Below, piece by piece: positions 21,217 to 30,081 of a DNA stretch of 60,249 bases. The stretch covers positions 1-60,249 of the forward strand of contig NZ_JANRHG010000016.1 of assembly GCF_024733845.1 (NCBI RefSeq), given 5' to 3'. The stretch is from Neomoorella sulfitireducens. Its GTDB lineage: Bacteria; Bacillota; DSM-521; Neomoorellales; Neomoorellaceae. Within the stretch, counting starts at the first letter, position 1, and each line of letters begins with the position of its first letter. Below the pieces are notes generated by a model, which did no database searches, had not been told where the DNA came from, and saw only the letters and a list, made by a program, of their open reading frames with translations. The position numbers and the translations under genes were made by a program.

Positions 21217-22557
21217 TTAGGCACCGAGGTTACGAAACTTCTCCCGGATTAAAAAACTAAAACGCTGGCGGCTGCGGGAATGGCGGTGGTAAAACTCTTC
21301 TATAATTAAGGCGGCCAGGCGTTCCGGGTGGTGCCGGACTAAATGGGTTTCGTCCACCAGCCAGCCCGTACGCAGCTCAACGCCCATCCTGGCAACTGCC
21401 GGTCCATCAATCACAACCGGGCGCGCCCCCTTTTCCCCGTAGCGCCTCAAGGCCCCGCGGGAAATAGGGCCTCGATGGGCAATTACTACGTCCACCAGGC
21501 CCGGGCCGCAGTGATCGATAATGGCCTGGAGGTGATCGCCAACTTTATAACCGTCAGTTTCCCCCGGTTGGGTCATGATATTACAAACATAGAATACCGG
21601 CGCCCGGGCCTGGCGCAGGGCTTCGGCCAGGCCGTGCACCAGTAAATTGGGCAGGACACTGGTATAAAGGCTCCCAGGCCCGATAATGATGGCATCGGCC
21701 CTGGCTACTGCTTCCAGGGCGGCGGCCGGCGGCCTGCAGGTGGACGGCTGTAAAAACACCCTTTTAACCTGCTTGCCGGCACGGGGGATATTGCTTTCGC
21801 CCAGGATTACGGTGCCGTCGGCCATTTCGGCTCCCAGGACGACCTGGCTGGTCGTCGAAGGGATAACCCGGCCGCCAACAGCCAGCACCCGGGCCAGTTC
21901 CTGGATAGCCCGGTCAAAATCGCCGGCTATATCCGTCATGGCCGCCAGCAGGAGATTGCCCAGGCTATGACCGGCCAGGCCCTCACCCTGGTGAAACCTG
22001 TAATTGAATAATTCCTCCATGAGGCTTTCGGTATCGGCCAGGGCCACCAGGCAGTTACGGATATCCCCCGGCGGGGGGATTTTTAACTCCTGGCGCAGGC
22101 GGCCGGAGCTGCCGCCGTCATCGGCCACCGTTACAATGGCCGTCAGATTGCGGGTGTACTTTTTCAACCCCCGCAGCAGGACGGCCAGCCCCGTCCCCCC
22201 GCCGATGGCTACTATATGGGGACCCCGGGCCAGGTACTGGCGCCGGTAAAAAAGCTGCCAGGGGTTGCCGGTAGTGCCGGGTAACAGGACTTGAAAAACA
22301 GAACCGGCCAGGCGCTGGACGCCCAGGATGATAAGGGCTATGCCCAGGGCTGCGGCCATCACCCCGCCCAGTAAAGGTGAACCCAGGGCCCCCAGGGTAT
22401 GAAGGATAAACCAGGTAATGCCCTTTTCGGCCGAGGCCAGGAGTGTAATACCCAGGATTACCGTTAACCCGGAAACAAGTAAGAACAACCCCACGGCAGC
22501 CAGCAGCAGCCAGCGTTTGATCTTTAAACCGGGGTAAAGCCACTTTAAACCTTCCAT
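21217..22557 (-). CDS. yvcK: YvcK/CofD-like gluconeogenesis factor
   Basis: 446 residues; ATG after GGAGG. Residues 1-100 contain two or more membrane helices, an N-terminal extension absent from the Bacillus protein; the CofD-like domain begins near 112 with VAIGGGTGLAVLLRGLKKY, VADDGGSSGRLR and GDIRNCLVALAD, and later IIGPGSLYTSVLPNLLV. It binds UDP-sugar nucleotides and is needed for cell-envelope carbon balance in Firmicutes. It is between rapZ and whiA. Confidence 0.94.
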   Translation of the reverse strand: MEGLKWLYPGLKIKRWLLLAAVGLFLLVSGLTVILGITLLASAEKGITWFILHTLGALGSPLLGGVMAAALGIALIILGVQRLAGSVFQVLLPGTTGNPWQLFYRRQYLARGPHIVAIGGGTGLAVLLRGLKKYTRNLTAIVTVADDGGSSGRLRQELKIPPPGDIRNCLVALADTESLMEELFNYRFHQGEGLAGHSLGNLLLAAMTDIAGDFDRAIQELARVLAVGGRVIPSTTSQVVLGAEMADGTVILGESNIPRAGKQVKRVFLQPSTCRPPAAALEAVARADAIIIGPGSLYTSVLPNLLVHGLAEALRQARAPVFYVCNIMTQPGETDGYKVGDHLQAIIDHCGPGLVDVVIAHRGPISRGALRRYGEKGARPVVIDGPAVARMGVELRTGWLVDETHLVRHHPERLAALIIEEFYHRHSRSRQRFSFLIREKFRNLGA

Positions 22558-22563
22558 CCGCTT

Positions 22564-23460
22564 TTACCTCCTGCCGCTGCTGCTCAGGTAACGCAGGACA
22601 TCGCGATGCTTGACGACTACATCGTAATTATCGCCCCGGAGTATTTCCCCCAGCTTATTGGCCAGGGTTACCGAGCGGTGCTGGCCGCCGGTGCAGCCAA
22701 TGGCAATGACCAGGTGAGATTTGCCTTCCTGCTGGTAATGGGGGATCAGGAAGCGCAGGAGGGAGGCAAACTGTTCGACAAACTGGCGGGCTTCGGGAGC
22801 GGCCATAACAAACTCGGCTACGCAGCGGTCGTGGCCGGTAAAGGGGCGCAGGTCCTGGTTATAAAAAGGATTGGGCAGGAAGCGCACATCCATAACCAGA
22901 TCGGCATCCAGGGGAATGCCGTATTTATAGCCAAAGGAAATAATGCTAACTACCAGGTGCCGCCAGTTGTCGCCGAAGAGTTCGGTTACCTGTTCTTTAA
23001 GCTGGCGCGGCGTTAGTTCGGATGTATCGATAATCTTGCTGGCCCGGCCTCGCAGTTCCTCCAGGCGCCGCCTTTCGGCAATAATGCCCTCTAAAATCTG
23101 GCCGCCTGAGAGGGGATGACGGCGCCGTGTTTCTTTATAGCGCCGCACCAGGATTTCATCGGCCGCCTCAAGGAAAAGGATCTCGTAGGGGATACCCCGC
23201 CCGTCCAGGTAGACCAGGGCTTCCTCCAGGCCGTCAAAAAATTGGCCGCCGCGGATATCCATGACCAGGGCTACCTTGTTTATTCCCTCACCCTCTTTGG
23301 CTGGCTGCCCCAGGAGATCTACCAGCCCCGGGATCAGGGAGGGAGGCAGGTTATCAACGCAGAAAAAACCAAGGTCTTCGAGACAACGAACAGCCTGGGT
23401 CTTACCGGCGCCGGAAAGACCGGTGACAATGACGAGACGAGGATAACTGCCTGCCGGCAC
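22564..23460 (-). CDS. rapZ: RNase adapter / nucleotide-binding protein RapZ (YvcJ)
   Basis: 298 residues from GTG 23460. Walker A GLSGAGKT at residues 14-21, Walker B-like [10 protein letters not shown], the segment RRRHPLSGG, and the C-terminal [16 protein letters not shown]. It hydrolyses ATP/GTP; in enterobacteria the homologue steers RNase E to GlmZ, and in Firmicutes it affects competence. It is coupled to yvcK with a 6-nt gap. Confidence 0.96.
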   Translation of the reverse strand: MPAGSYPRLVIVTGLSGAGKTQAVRCLEDLGFFCVDNLPPSLIPGLVDLLGQPAKEGEGINKVALVMDIRGGQFFDGLEEALVYLDGRGIPYEILFLEAADEILVRRYKETRRRHPLSGGQILEGIIAERRRLEELRGRASKIIDTSELTPRQLKEQVTELFGDNWRHLVVSIISFGYKYGIPLDADLVMDVRFLPNPFYNQDLRPFTGHDRCVAEFVMAAPEARQFVEQFASLLRFLIPHYQQEGKSHLVIAIGCTGGQHRSVTLANKLGEILRGDNYDVVVKHRDVLRYLSSSGRR

Positions 23461-23482
23461 TAATCTCCCCTCCCTTAAAAAC

Positions 23483-24217
23483 TCAATGACGCAGGTTTAT
23501 AACCTGTTCCAGGGGCACCCCGGCGGCGCGCAGGAGCCGCCACCCCTCTTCCAGGCGGCCTACCGTGGCAGGCTGGTGGGCGTCGCTATTGACGACAAAT
23601 CTTACCCCGTAGCTGGCGGCCATGGCTAACTCGCGGGGATGCTGGTAGAGATGGCCGACATTTATCTCCCAGAAGGTGCCGGTACGGGCGCAGGCCCGTG
23701 CCAGGGATTCAACATCGACCGGCATGCCAAGACCGGGGTGGGTAACACAAAAGACAGGATGTTTTTCCAGGGCCGCCATTAAAGCCCGCGTATTGGCCTC
23801 TATAGCCCTTTCCCGCCAGCGGCGGCCGCGTTCCTGGAGCAGGTTGGCCAGCACCAGTTCGCGGGCCGCCGGCCAGTCCCGGGGCAGGACATAAGGATGA
23901 AGCCCCACCAGCAGGAGATCCAGCTGCCGGTAAACGGCTGCCGGGATGTCGATTTCCCCCTTCAAACCGACAACATTGGCCTCGGCACCCACCAGCACGC
24001 GGATGCCCGGTGACTGCCAGGTCGCCACCTTCCTTTTCAAGCGCAGGAAAACGCCGGCGGAACTGGTGCCCACACCTATATTACGCGGACCGTGGTCGGT
24101 CAGGGCTACTTCTTCCAGGCCGGCCCGGCAGGCGGCAGCCACCATGTCCCCGGCACCGGCCCGGCCGTCGCTGTTGCTTGTATGCACATGGTAATCAGCC
24201 CGGAAGGATTGGGGCAA
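23483..24217 (-). CDS. PHP-domain phosphoesterase
   Basis: 244 residues from TTG 24217, 3 nt after the HAD stop codon and behind GGGAGGGTGA. Metal-ligand motifs: [32 protein letters not shown] and VNSDAHQP. The fold is that of histidinol-phosphatase/PolX PHP domains, a trinuclear metal phosphoesterase; substrate unknown. It lies between a HAD phosphatase and rapZ in the uvrA-whiA operon. Confidence 0.88.
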   Translation of the reverse strand: MPQSFRADYHVHTSNSDGRAGAGDMVAAACRAGLEEVALTDHGPRNIGVGTSSAGVFLRLKRKVATWQSPGIRVLVGAEANVVGLKGEIDIPAAVYRQLDLLLVGLHPYVLPRDWPAARELVLANLLQERGRRWRERAIEANTRALMAALEKHPVFCVTHPGLGMPVDVESLARACARTGTFWEINVGHLYQHPRELAMAASYGVRFVVNSDAHQPATVGRLEEGWRLLRAAGVPLEQVINLRH

Positions 24218-24220
24218 GGG

Positions 24221-25033
24221 TCACCCTCCCAGGATAAATTTTTCCAGAGCCCGGGCCACGCCGCCGTCGTTATTGCTGCCGGTGACATAATCGGCAGCCG
24301 CCCTAACTTCCGCCGGGGCGTTGGCCATGGCCACTGCCCAACCGGCATAACGGAACATCTGGAGGTCGTTATAACTGTCGCCAAATACCATTATTTCTTC
24401 CGGCCGGATAGCTTCCCTTTCGGCCAGGGCCTGGAGCCCCCGGGCTTTGTTAACTTCAGGGTTGAGCATTTCCAGGTAATGGGGCAGGGAACGGGTGAAG
24501 TAAACCTCGCCTCCCACCTGGCGGCGAATGGACGCTTCCAGGGGATCCAGTTCCGGGCCGTCGCGCAGGGCGACAATCTTCAACGGCCGTTTTTCTTGCT
24601 CCTGGAGAAAGGTCAGCATGTCCTCCACACGGTGGAGATCCACCCCGGCCCGTCTTGCATACTCTTCGTTTTCGGCTGCAACTTTTTCTACATAGAGCCG
24701 GTCGTCCAGGTAAACGTTATAGGCGTAACCGAACTGGCGGATAGCGGCAATTAAACGGCTGGCCAGGTCCAGGGGAATGGTGCGCTCAAAGAGTACTTCC
24801 CCCGTTTTCGAGTGGCGCACCTGGGCGCCGTGGTAAACAACAAGGGGCAAGTCCAGCCCCAGCTCCACGGCGTAAGGCCTGGCCGAACTGAACATGCGAC
24901 CCGTTGCCAGGGTTACTGTTATGCCCTTTTCCCGGACTCTCCTTATAGCTTCTTTTGTCCGGGAGTCGATAACTAAATCATCGTTTAACAGGGTCCCGTC
25001 CAGATCAAAGGCTACCAGCCGGATTCTCCCCAT
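24221..25033 (-). CDS. Cof-type HAD-IIB phosphatase
   Basis: 270 residues; ATG behind GGGAGG, overlapping the uvrC end by 29 nt. Motif I FDLDGTLLNDD, motif II TLATGR, a Cof-type cap (residues about 85-190), motif III Lys in NKARGL and motif IV VFGDSYNDLQMF. Members dephosphorylate sugar phosphates or cofactors such as FMN; the specific substrate is not clear. Confidence 0.9.
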   Translation of the reverse strand: MGRIRLVAFDLDGTLLNDDLVIDSRTKEAIRRVREKGITVTLATGRMFSSARPYAVELGLDLPLVVYHGAQVRHSKTGEVLFERTIPLDLASRLIAAIRQFGYAYNVYLDDRLYVEKVAAENEEYARRAGVDLHRVEDMLTFLQEQEKRPLKIVALRDGPELDPLEASIRRQVGGEVYFTRSLPHYLEMLNPEVNKARGLQALAEREAIRPEEIMVFGDSYNDLQMFRYAGWAVAMANAPAEVRAAADYVTGSNNDGGVARALEKFILGG

Positions 25034-26846
25034 TATTTTTCCTCCCTAAGCCTTCCAGGATGCGGGCCGCTACGGCCCGGTTCATCCCTTCTACGGCCAG
25101 TAGTTCTTCTAACGTCGCCCGGCTTATCCGTTCAATAGACCCAAAATGGCGCAGCAGGGCCCTTTTACGTTTGGGCCCCACCCCGGGAATGTCGTCCAGC
25201 ACCGAACGGTAGGCGCCCTTTTCCCGTTTCTGACGGTGGTAGGTAATGGCAAAGCGGTGCACTTCATCCCGCAAGTACTGCAGGAGCTGCAGGGCGCGGC
25301 TGTCCCGCGGCAGGCGCACAGGTTCGGGACTGCCCTCTCTAAAGAGCAATTCTTCCTCTTTGGCCAGGGCAAAGGTGGGAATGGCCGCTACACCCAAGGC
25401 CGCCATGGCCTCCCGGGCGGCATGCAGCTGGCCCGGGCCGCCGTCTATCAGGACGAAGTCCGGCAGCGCGGCAAAACGCGGGTCCCCTTCGGCGGCCCGG
25501 CGGAAACGCCGGCTTAAAACCTCCTGGAGGGAGGCAAAGTCATTGGGGCCTTTGACCGTCTTGATCTGGAAGCGGCGGTAGGCCGACGTCAACGGCCGGC
25601 CATCCACAAAGACAGCCATGGCCCCCACCGGGCTGCTACCCTGGAAGTTGGAAATATCATAGGCTTCCATGCGCCGCGGCAACCGCGGCAGGCCAAGGGC
25701 CTGTTGCAGTTCCACCAGGGCCGCCTTGCCACCCTCCTCCTGGCGCTGGCGGGCCAGGAGGTACTCCTGGAGGAGGCTGGCGGCATTTTCATGGACCAGC
25801 TGTAGCAGCTTTAACTTGCTGCCCCGTTTGGGCACCTTCAACTCGACCCGGCCGCCGCGCAGCCGGCCCAGCCAGCGGGCGATGGTGGCGGCGTCATCCG
25901 GTTCGTCATGGAGTAGGATTTGCGGGGGAATTTCTACCCCCCGGCTGTAATATTCTTTCAGCAGGGCCGCCATAATTTCGCCCCGGGATAAGCCCTCTGT
26001 CCCCGTCAGGAAAAAATGGTCGCGGCCGATAACCTTACCCCCCCGGCTGAAGAAGATGAGGCCCAGGGCCGCTTCCCCCTCCCGGGCGAAAGCAACGGCA
26101 TCGGCATCATCGCCGCCAGCGTCAGTAATTTTCTGGCGGGCACAGACCTCCTGCACCGCACGCAGCTGGTCCCTCAACCTGGCTGCCTTTTCAAATTCCA
26201 GCCGTTCGGCGGCGGCTTCCATTTTTTCCTTTAATTCCTTTACCAGGGTGGTATGCTTCCCTTCCAGGAACAGGATAATATTGTCTACCGCTTCCCGGTA
26301 AGCCTCCGGGCTGACCTTACCGCTGCAGGGAGCCAGGCAGCGGTTGATGTGGGTGTTGAGACAGGGCCGGCTGCGGGGCTGCAGGGGCGTCTCCCGGCAG
26401 GTGCGTACCGGGAAAAGGCCGCGCAGGATTTTTAAGGTTTCCCGCAATGCGCCCGCGTTGGTATAAGGCCCGAAATAGCGGGAACCGTCCCGCACCAGGG
26501 AGCGCGTTACCTGCAGCCGGGGGAACTGCTCCTGGACGGTAATTTTGATATACGGGTAGCTTTTGTCGTCCTTTAAACTGACATTGTACCGCGGCCGGTG
26601 TTCTTTAATAAGATTGCATTCTAAAACCAGGGCCTCAACTTCGTTGTCCGTCAGGATATATTCAAAGTCGGCAATATGGCTGACTAAGACCTGCGTCCGC
26701 GGCGGGTGCTGGCCGCGGAAATAGGAACGAACCCGGTTTTTCAGGGAAGCGGCCTTGCCGACATAGATGATCTCGCCTTTGGCATCGCGCATGAGGTAGA
26801 CGCCGGGGTGGTCCGGCAGGCGCGCCAGTTTCTCCTCCAGGTCCAT
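25005..26846 (-). CDS. uvrC: UvrABC system protein C
   Basis: 613 residues. N-terminal GIY-YIG nuclease (HPGVYLMRDAKGEIIYVGKA), a CxnC region (CRETPLQPRSRPCLNTHINRC), the UvrBC-binding helix pair near 200-235 (LKEKMEAAAERLEFEKAARLRDQL), an RNase H-like nuclease half (YDISNFQGSSPVGAMAVF; DFVLIDGGPGQL) and C-terminal helix-hairpin-helix repeats. It makes both incisions in nucleotide excision repair. It lies 17 nt after uvrA. Confidence 0.97.
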   Translation of the reverse strand: MDLEEKLARLPDHPGVYLMRDAKGEIIYVGKAASLKNRVRSYFRGQHPPRTQVLVSHIADFEYILTDNEVEALVLECNLIKEHRPRYNVSLKDDKSYPYIKITVQEQFPRLQVTRSLVRDGSRYFGPYTNAGALRETLKILRGLFPVRTCRETPLQPRSRPCLNTHINRCLAPCSGKVSPEAYREAVDNIILFLEGKHTTLVKELKEKMEAAAERLEFEKAARLRDQLRAVQEVCARQKITDAGGDDADAVAFAREGEAALGLIFFSRGGKVIGRDHFFLTGTEGLSRGEIMAALLKEYYSRGVEIPPQILLHDEPDDAATIARWLGRLRGGRVELKVPKRGSKLKLLQLVHENAASLLQEYLLARQRQEEGGKAALVELQQALGLPRLPRRMEAYDISNFQGSSPVGAMAVFVDGRPLTSAYRRFQIKTVKGPNDFASLQEVLSRRFRRAAEGDPRFAALPDFVLIDGGPGQLHAAREAMAALGVAAIPTFALAKEEELLFREGSPEPVRLPRDSRALQLLQYLRDEVHRFAITYHRQKREKGAYRSVLDDIPGVGPKRKRALLRHFGSIERISRATLEELLAVEGMNRAVAARILEGLGRKNNGENPAGSL

Positions 26847-26862
26847 GGTATCCCTTCCTCAT

Positions 26863-29781
26863 CTACTCCTGCCCCACTACCCGGGGCAGGTCCTGATGCC
26901 CGCCCGGGGGCAGGTGCGCGGGGCTTCCTTCCAGGTCCAGTCCGGCCTGCCTCCCTTTATCCCGCTCCAGGACGGGGGCCAGGAACTGGCCGGTGTAGGA
27001 TTCTTTGACCCGGCAGATCTCTTCCGGTGTACCGGCGGCCACCACCCGGCCGCCCCCCTCGCCGCCCTCAGGGCCCAGGTCGATGATATAGTCCACCGAC
27101 TTGATGACATCCAGGTTGTGCTCGATAACCACCACCGTATTGCCGGCATCCACCAGGCGCTGCAGGACGTTGAGGAGCCGCTCGATGTCGGCCATGTGCA
27201 ATCCGGTGGTGGGCTCGTCCAGGATGTACATGGTCCGGCCGGTGCTGCGCCGGGCCAGTTCCGCCGCCAGCTTCACCCGCTGGGCCTCGCCGCCGGACAG
27301 GGTGGTGGCCGGCTGGCCCAGGGTGATGTAGCCCAGGCCAACGTCCTGGAGGGTATTCAAACGCCGGTGCAGGCGGGGAATAGCGGCAAAGAATTCCGCC
27401 GCCTCGTCCACGGTCATGGCCAGGACGTCGGCGATGGTCTTCCCCTTGTATTTTATGGCCAGGGTTTCCCGGTTATAACGCTTGCCCCGGCAGACCTCAC
27501 AGGGCACATAAACGTCGGGCAGGAAATGCATCTCGATCTTAATAATGCCGTCGCCGCCGCAGGCCTCGCAGCGGCCGCCCTTTACGTTGAAGCTGAAGCG
27601 CCCCGGTTTATAGCCCCGGGCACGGGCTTCCGGCGTGGCCGCAAAAAGGGCGCGGATGTCGTCAAAAACGCCGGTATAGGTGGCCGGATTGGAGCGCGGC
27701 GTCCGGCCGATGGGCGACTGGTCGACCTCAATGACCTTGTCCAGATGTTCGGTTCCGGTGAGATCATCAAAGGCCCCGGGATTGGTCCGGGCGCCGTTCA
27801 GGCGCTGGGCCAGGGCCCGGTAGAGGATTTCATTGACCAGGGTGCTCTTGCCGGAACCGGATACCCCGGTAACGCCGATAAAGAGGCCCAGGGGAAAGCT
27901 CACGTCGATATTTTTCAGGTTGTGCTCGCGGGCGCCTTTAACGGTCAACCACTTATCCCCGGACCGGCGACGCCTGGCCGGTACCGGGATACACCGCCGG
28001 CCGCTCAAATACTGGCCGGTGAGGGAACTGGGGTTGGCCATGACCTCCGCCGGGGTGCCCGCCGCCACCACCCGGCCGCCCTGCTCGCCGGCCCCGGGCC
28101 CGATGTCGATGATATAGTCGGCAGCCCGCATGGTATCCTCGTCATGCTCTACGACGATGACCGTGTTACCCAGGTCCCGCAGGCGCTTCAAAGTGGCTAT
28201 CAAGCGAGCGTTGTCCCGCTGGTGTAGGCCGATGCTGGGCTCGTCCAGGATATACAGGACGCCCATGAGCTGCGACCCGATCTGGGTGGCCAGGCGGATG
28301 CGCTGGGCTTCCCCCCCGGAGAGGGTGGCCGCCGCCCGGTCAAGGGTAAGGTAGTCCAGGCCGACGTCCAGCAAGAACTGGAGCCGGGCCTGGATTTCCT
28401 TTAAAACTTGGCGGGCGATTATCTCTTCCCGCTCGCTTAATTTCAAGTCGCGCAGGAAACCGGCCGCCGCCCGTATATTCATGGCAGCCAACTCGCAGAT
28501 ATTAAGACCGCCAACCCGGACGGCCAGGGCTTCCGGTTTGAGACGCGCCCCCTTGCAGGCCGGGCAGGGTTGCTGGCTCATGTAGTTCTCGATTTCCGCC
28601 CGCGACCACTCCGACTGGGTTTCCTGGTAGCGCCGCTCGAGGTTGGGGATGACCCCTTCAAAGGGGGCTTCGTAAGTGCGCCGGTCGCCGAAACGGTTGG
28701 TGTAGCGGAATTTTATCCGCTCCCGCCCGGAACCGTAAAGGATGACCTGCAGGTGCTCCGGCTTGAGTTCCCGCACGGGCACATCCAGGCTGAAACCGTA
28801 ATGCCCGGCCAGGCATTCCAGCATTTGAAAATAGATGCTGTTGTTACTACGACTCCAGGGTTCGATAGCCCCATCTCTCAAGCTGCGGTTGCGGTCAGGT
28901 ATTACCAGGCCGGGGTCGACCTTCATGGTAATCCCCAGGCCGGTGCAGGCCGGGCAGGCGCCGTAAGGATTATTAAAAGAAAAAAGACGCGGCGTGATCT
29001 CCGGCAGGCTGATGCCGCATTCTATACAGGCAAATTTCTCGCTCAACAGCAGCTCTTCCCCGCCGCCGATGTCGATAAGGACGATGCCGTCGGCAAGCTT
29101 TAAAGCCGTTTCCAGGGATTCGGCCAGGCGCGAAGCCACGCCCGGCCGTACCTGAAGGCGGTCTACGATTATCTCTATGGTATGTTTTTTATTCTTAGCC
29201 AGGTTGATAGTCTCGCTCGTTTCCCGGATTTCCCCGTCCACCCGGACACGCACGTAACCCTGCCGCCGGATCTCCTCCAGGACGTTGCGGTATTCGCCCT
29301 TGCGTCCCCGCACGATGGGAGCCATCACCTGGAAACGGGTTCCTTCCGGGTAAGCCAGCAGGCGATCCACCATCTGGGATACCGTCTGGGGCGTAATGGG
29401 CCGGTCGCATTGGGGACAATGGGCGTGGCCGATGTGGGCGAAAAGCAGCCGCAGGTAGTCGTAGATTTCCGTCACCGTACCTACCGTGGAACGGGGGTTG
29501 TGGCTGGCCGTCTTCTGGTCGATGGATATGGCCGGGGAAAGGCCCTCGATTACGTCCACATCGGGTTTATCCATCTGGCCTAAGAACTGCCGGGCATAGG
29601 AAGAGAGAGATTCGACATACCGGCGCTGTCCCTCGGCATAGATGGTATCAAAGGCCAGGGAAGACTTCCCCGATCCCGAGAGGCCGGTAATGACTACCAG
29701 TTTGTCCCGGGGGATGGTGACGTCGATATTTTTCAGGTTATGGGCCCGCGCTCCACGAATGACGATTTTATCGGTGGCCAT
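26863..29781 (-). CDS. uvrA: UvrABC system protein A
   Basis: 972 residues from ATG 29781 (GAGGGGGTG upstream); the codon three positions earlier is less well placed. Two ABC ATPase modules are seen: Walker [13 protein letters not shown] and [12 protein letters not shown], signatures [12 protein letters not shown] and [12 protein letters not shown], and zinc motifs CIECG...CPAC and CEACGGDG...CEVC. It recognises DNA lesions and loads UvrB. It heads the leftward operon uvrA-uvrC-HAD-PHP-rapZ-yvcK-whiA. Confidence 0.98.
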   Translation of the reverse strand: MATDKIVIRGARAHNLKNIDVTIPRDKLVVITGLSGSGKSSLAFDTIYAEGQRRYVESLSSYARQFLGQMDKPDVDVIEGLSPAISIDQKTASHNPRSTVGTVTEIYDYLRLLFAHIGHAHCPQCDRPITPQTVSQMVDRLLAYPEGTRFQVMAPIVRGRKGEYRNVLEEIRRQGYVRVRVDGEIRETSETINLAKNKKHTIEIIVDRLQVRPGVASRLAESLETALKLADGIVLIDIGGGEELLLSEKFACIECGISLPEITPRLFSFNNPYGACPACTGLGITMKVDPGLVIPDRNRSLRDGAIEPWSRSNNSIYFQMLECLAGHYGFSLDVPVRELKPEHLQVILYGSGRERIKFRYTNRFGDRRTYEAPFEGVIPNLERRYQETQSEWSRAEIENYMSQQPCPACKGARLKPEALAVRVGGLNICELAAMNIRAAAGFLRDLKLSEREEIIARQVLKEIQARLQFLLDVGLDYLTLDRAAATLSGGEAQRIRLATQIGSQLMGVLYILDEPSIGLHQRDNARLIATLKRLRDLGNTVIVVEHDEDTMRAADYIIDIGPGAGEQGGRVVAAGTPAEVMANPSSLTGQYLSGRRCIPVPARRRRSGDKWLTVKGAREHNLKNIDVSFPLGLFIGVTGVSGSGKSTLVNEILYRALAQRLNGARTNPGAFDDLTGTEHLDKVIEVDQSPIGRTPRSNPATYTGVFDDIRALFAATPEARARGYKPGRFSFNVKGGRCEACGGDGIIKIEMHFLPDVYVPCEVCRGKRYNRETLAIKYKGKTIADVLAMTVDEAAEFFAAIPRLHRRLNTLQDVGLGYITLGQPATTLSGGEAQRVKLAAELARRSTGRTMYILDEPTTGLHMADIERLLNVLQRLVDAGNTVVVIEHNLDVIKSVDYIIDLGPEGGEGGGRVVAAGTPEEICRVKESYTGQFLAPVLERDKGRQAGLDLEGSPAHLPPGGHQDLPRVVGQE

Positions 29782-29812
29782 ATAGCACACCCCCTCGGGA
29801 AAACCTTATTGG

Positions 29813-29837
29813 CCGGCCAGGTACAGTACCTGGCCGG
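29813..29837. repeat. 25-bp perfect palindrome in the uvrA 5' leader
   Basis: CCGGCCAGGTAC-A-GTACCTGGCCGG, 12-bp arms with a single central base, between the uvrA promoter and its ribosome binding site. It could be an operator or an mRNA hairpin; it is unlike the LexA/DinR box. Confidence 0.7.
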
Positions 29838-29860
29838 GTGATATCTGGCTTCCCCGACCT

Positions 29861-29869
29861 ATTATAACA
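29861..29869 (-). promoter_or_regulatory. Extended -10 promoter of uvrA
   Basis: TGTTATAAT on the minus strand, 80 nt upstream of the uvrA start. No good -35 is present, which fits an extended -10 promoter. Confidence 0.55.
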
Positions 29870-29918
29870 TAAACACCAGGTGGGGCATACATGTCCCCTT
29901 TAAACGCCGGCAGCCTGC

Positions 29919-29944
29919 AAAAAAACCGGGTATTTAACCCGGTT
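29919..29944 (-). terminator. Intrinsic terminator upstream of uvrA
   Basis: AACCGGGT / ACCCGGTT stem with a TTTTTTT run on the minus strand. It closes the transcript of the EndoQ-helicase gene before the uvrA promoter. Confidence 0.85.
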
Positions 29945-29975
29945 GCCAAAGGCTACTTATGAAAAGATACTTGCC

Positions 29976-30074
29976 CTACATAATAATGGGGTCCCACATG
30001 GCCAGGATGTTTTCCGTTATGCCGTAGCCGGACAGGCTGCTGGCTCCGCTACCTTGATACGTTCCTAATCCGTA
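29976..30074 (-). other. Short open stretch after the helicase gene, coding status unclear
   Basis: After the helicase stop codon another frame stays open for about 33 codons and ends NILAMWDPIIM-stop; it is rich in Gly/Tyr (HKGNYGLGTYQGSG, SLSGYGITE) and reads like protein. No ATG, GTG or TTG begins it near a Shine-Dalgarno site. It may be a remnant or chance. The rest of 29782-30081 holds only the promoter, palindrome and terminator listed. Confidence 0.25.
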
Positions 30075-30081
30075 ATTACCT

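Noticed and set aside
26845-28227. 460-codon open frame on the + strand across uvrA
   Set aside because: Antisense to conserved UvrA coding sequence; no domain and no promoter or plausible start site.
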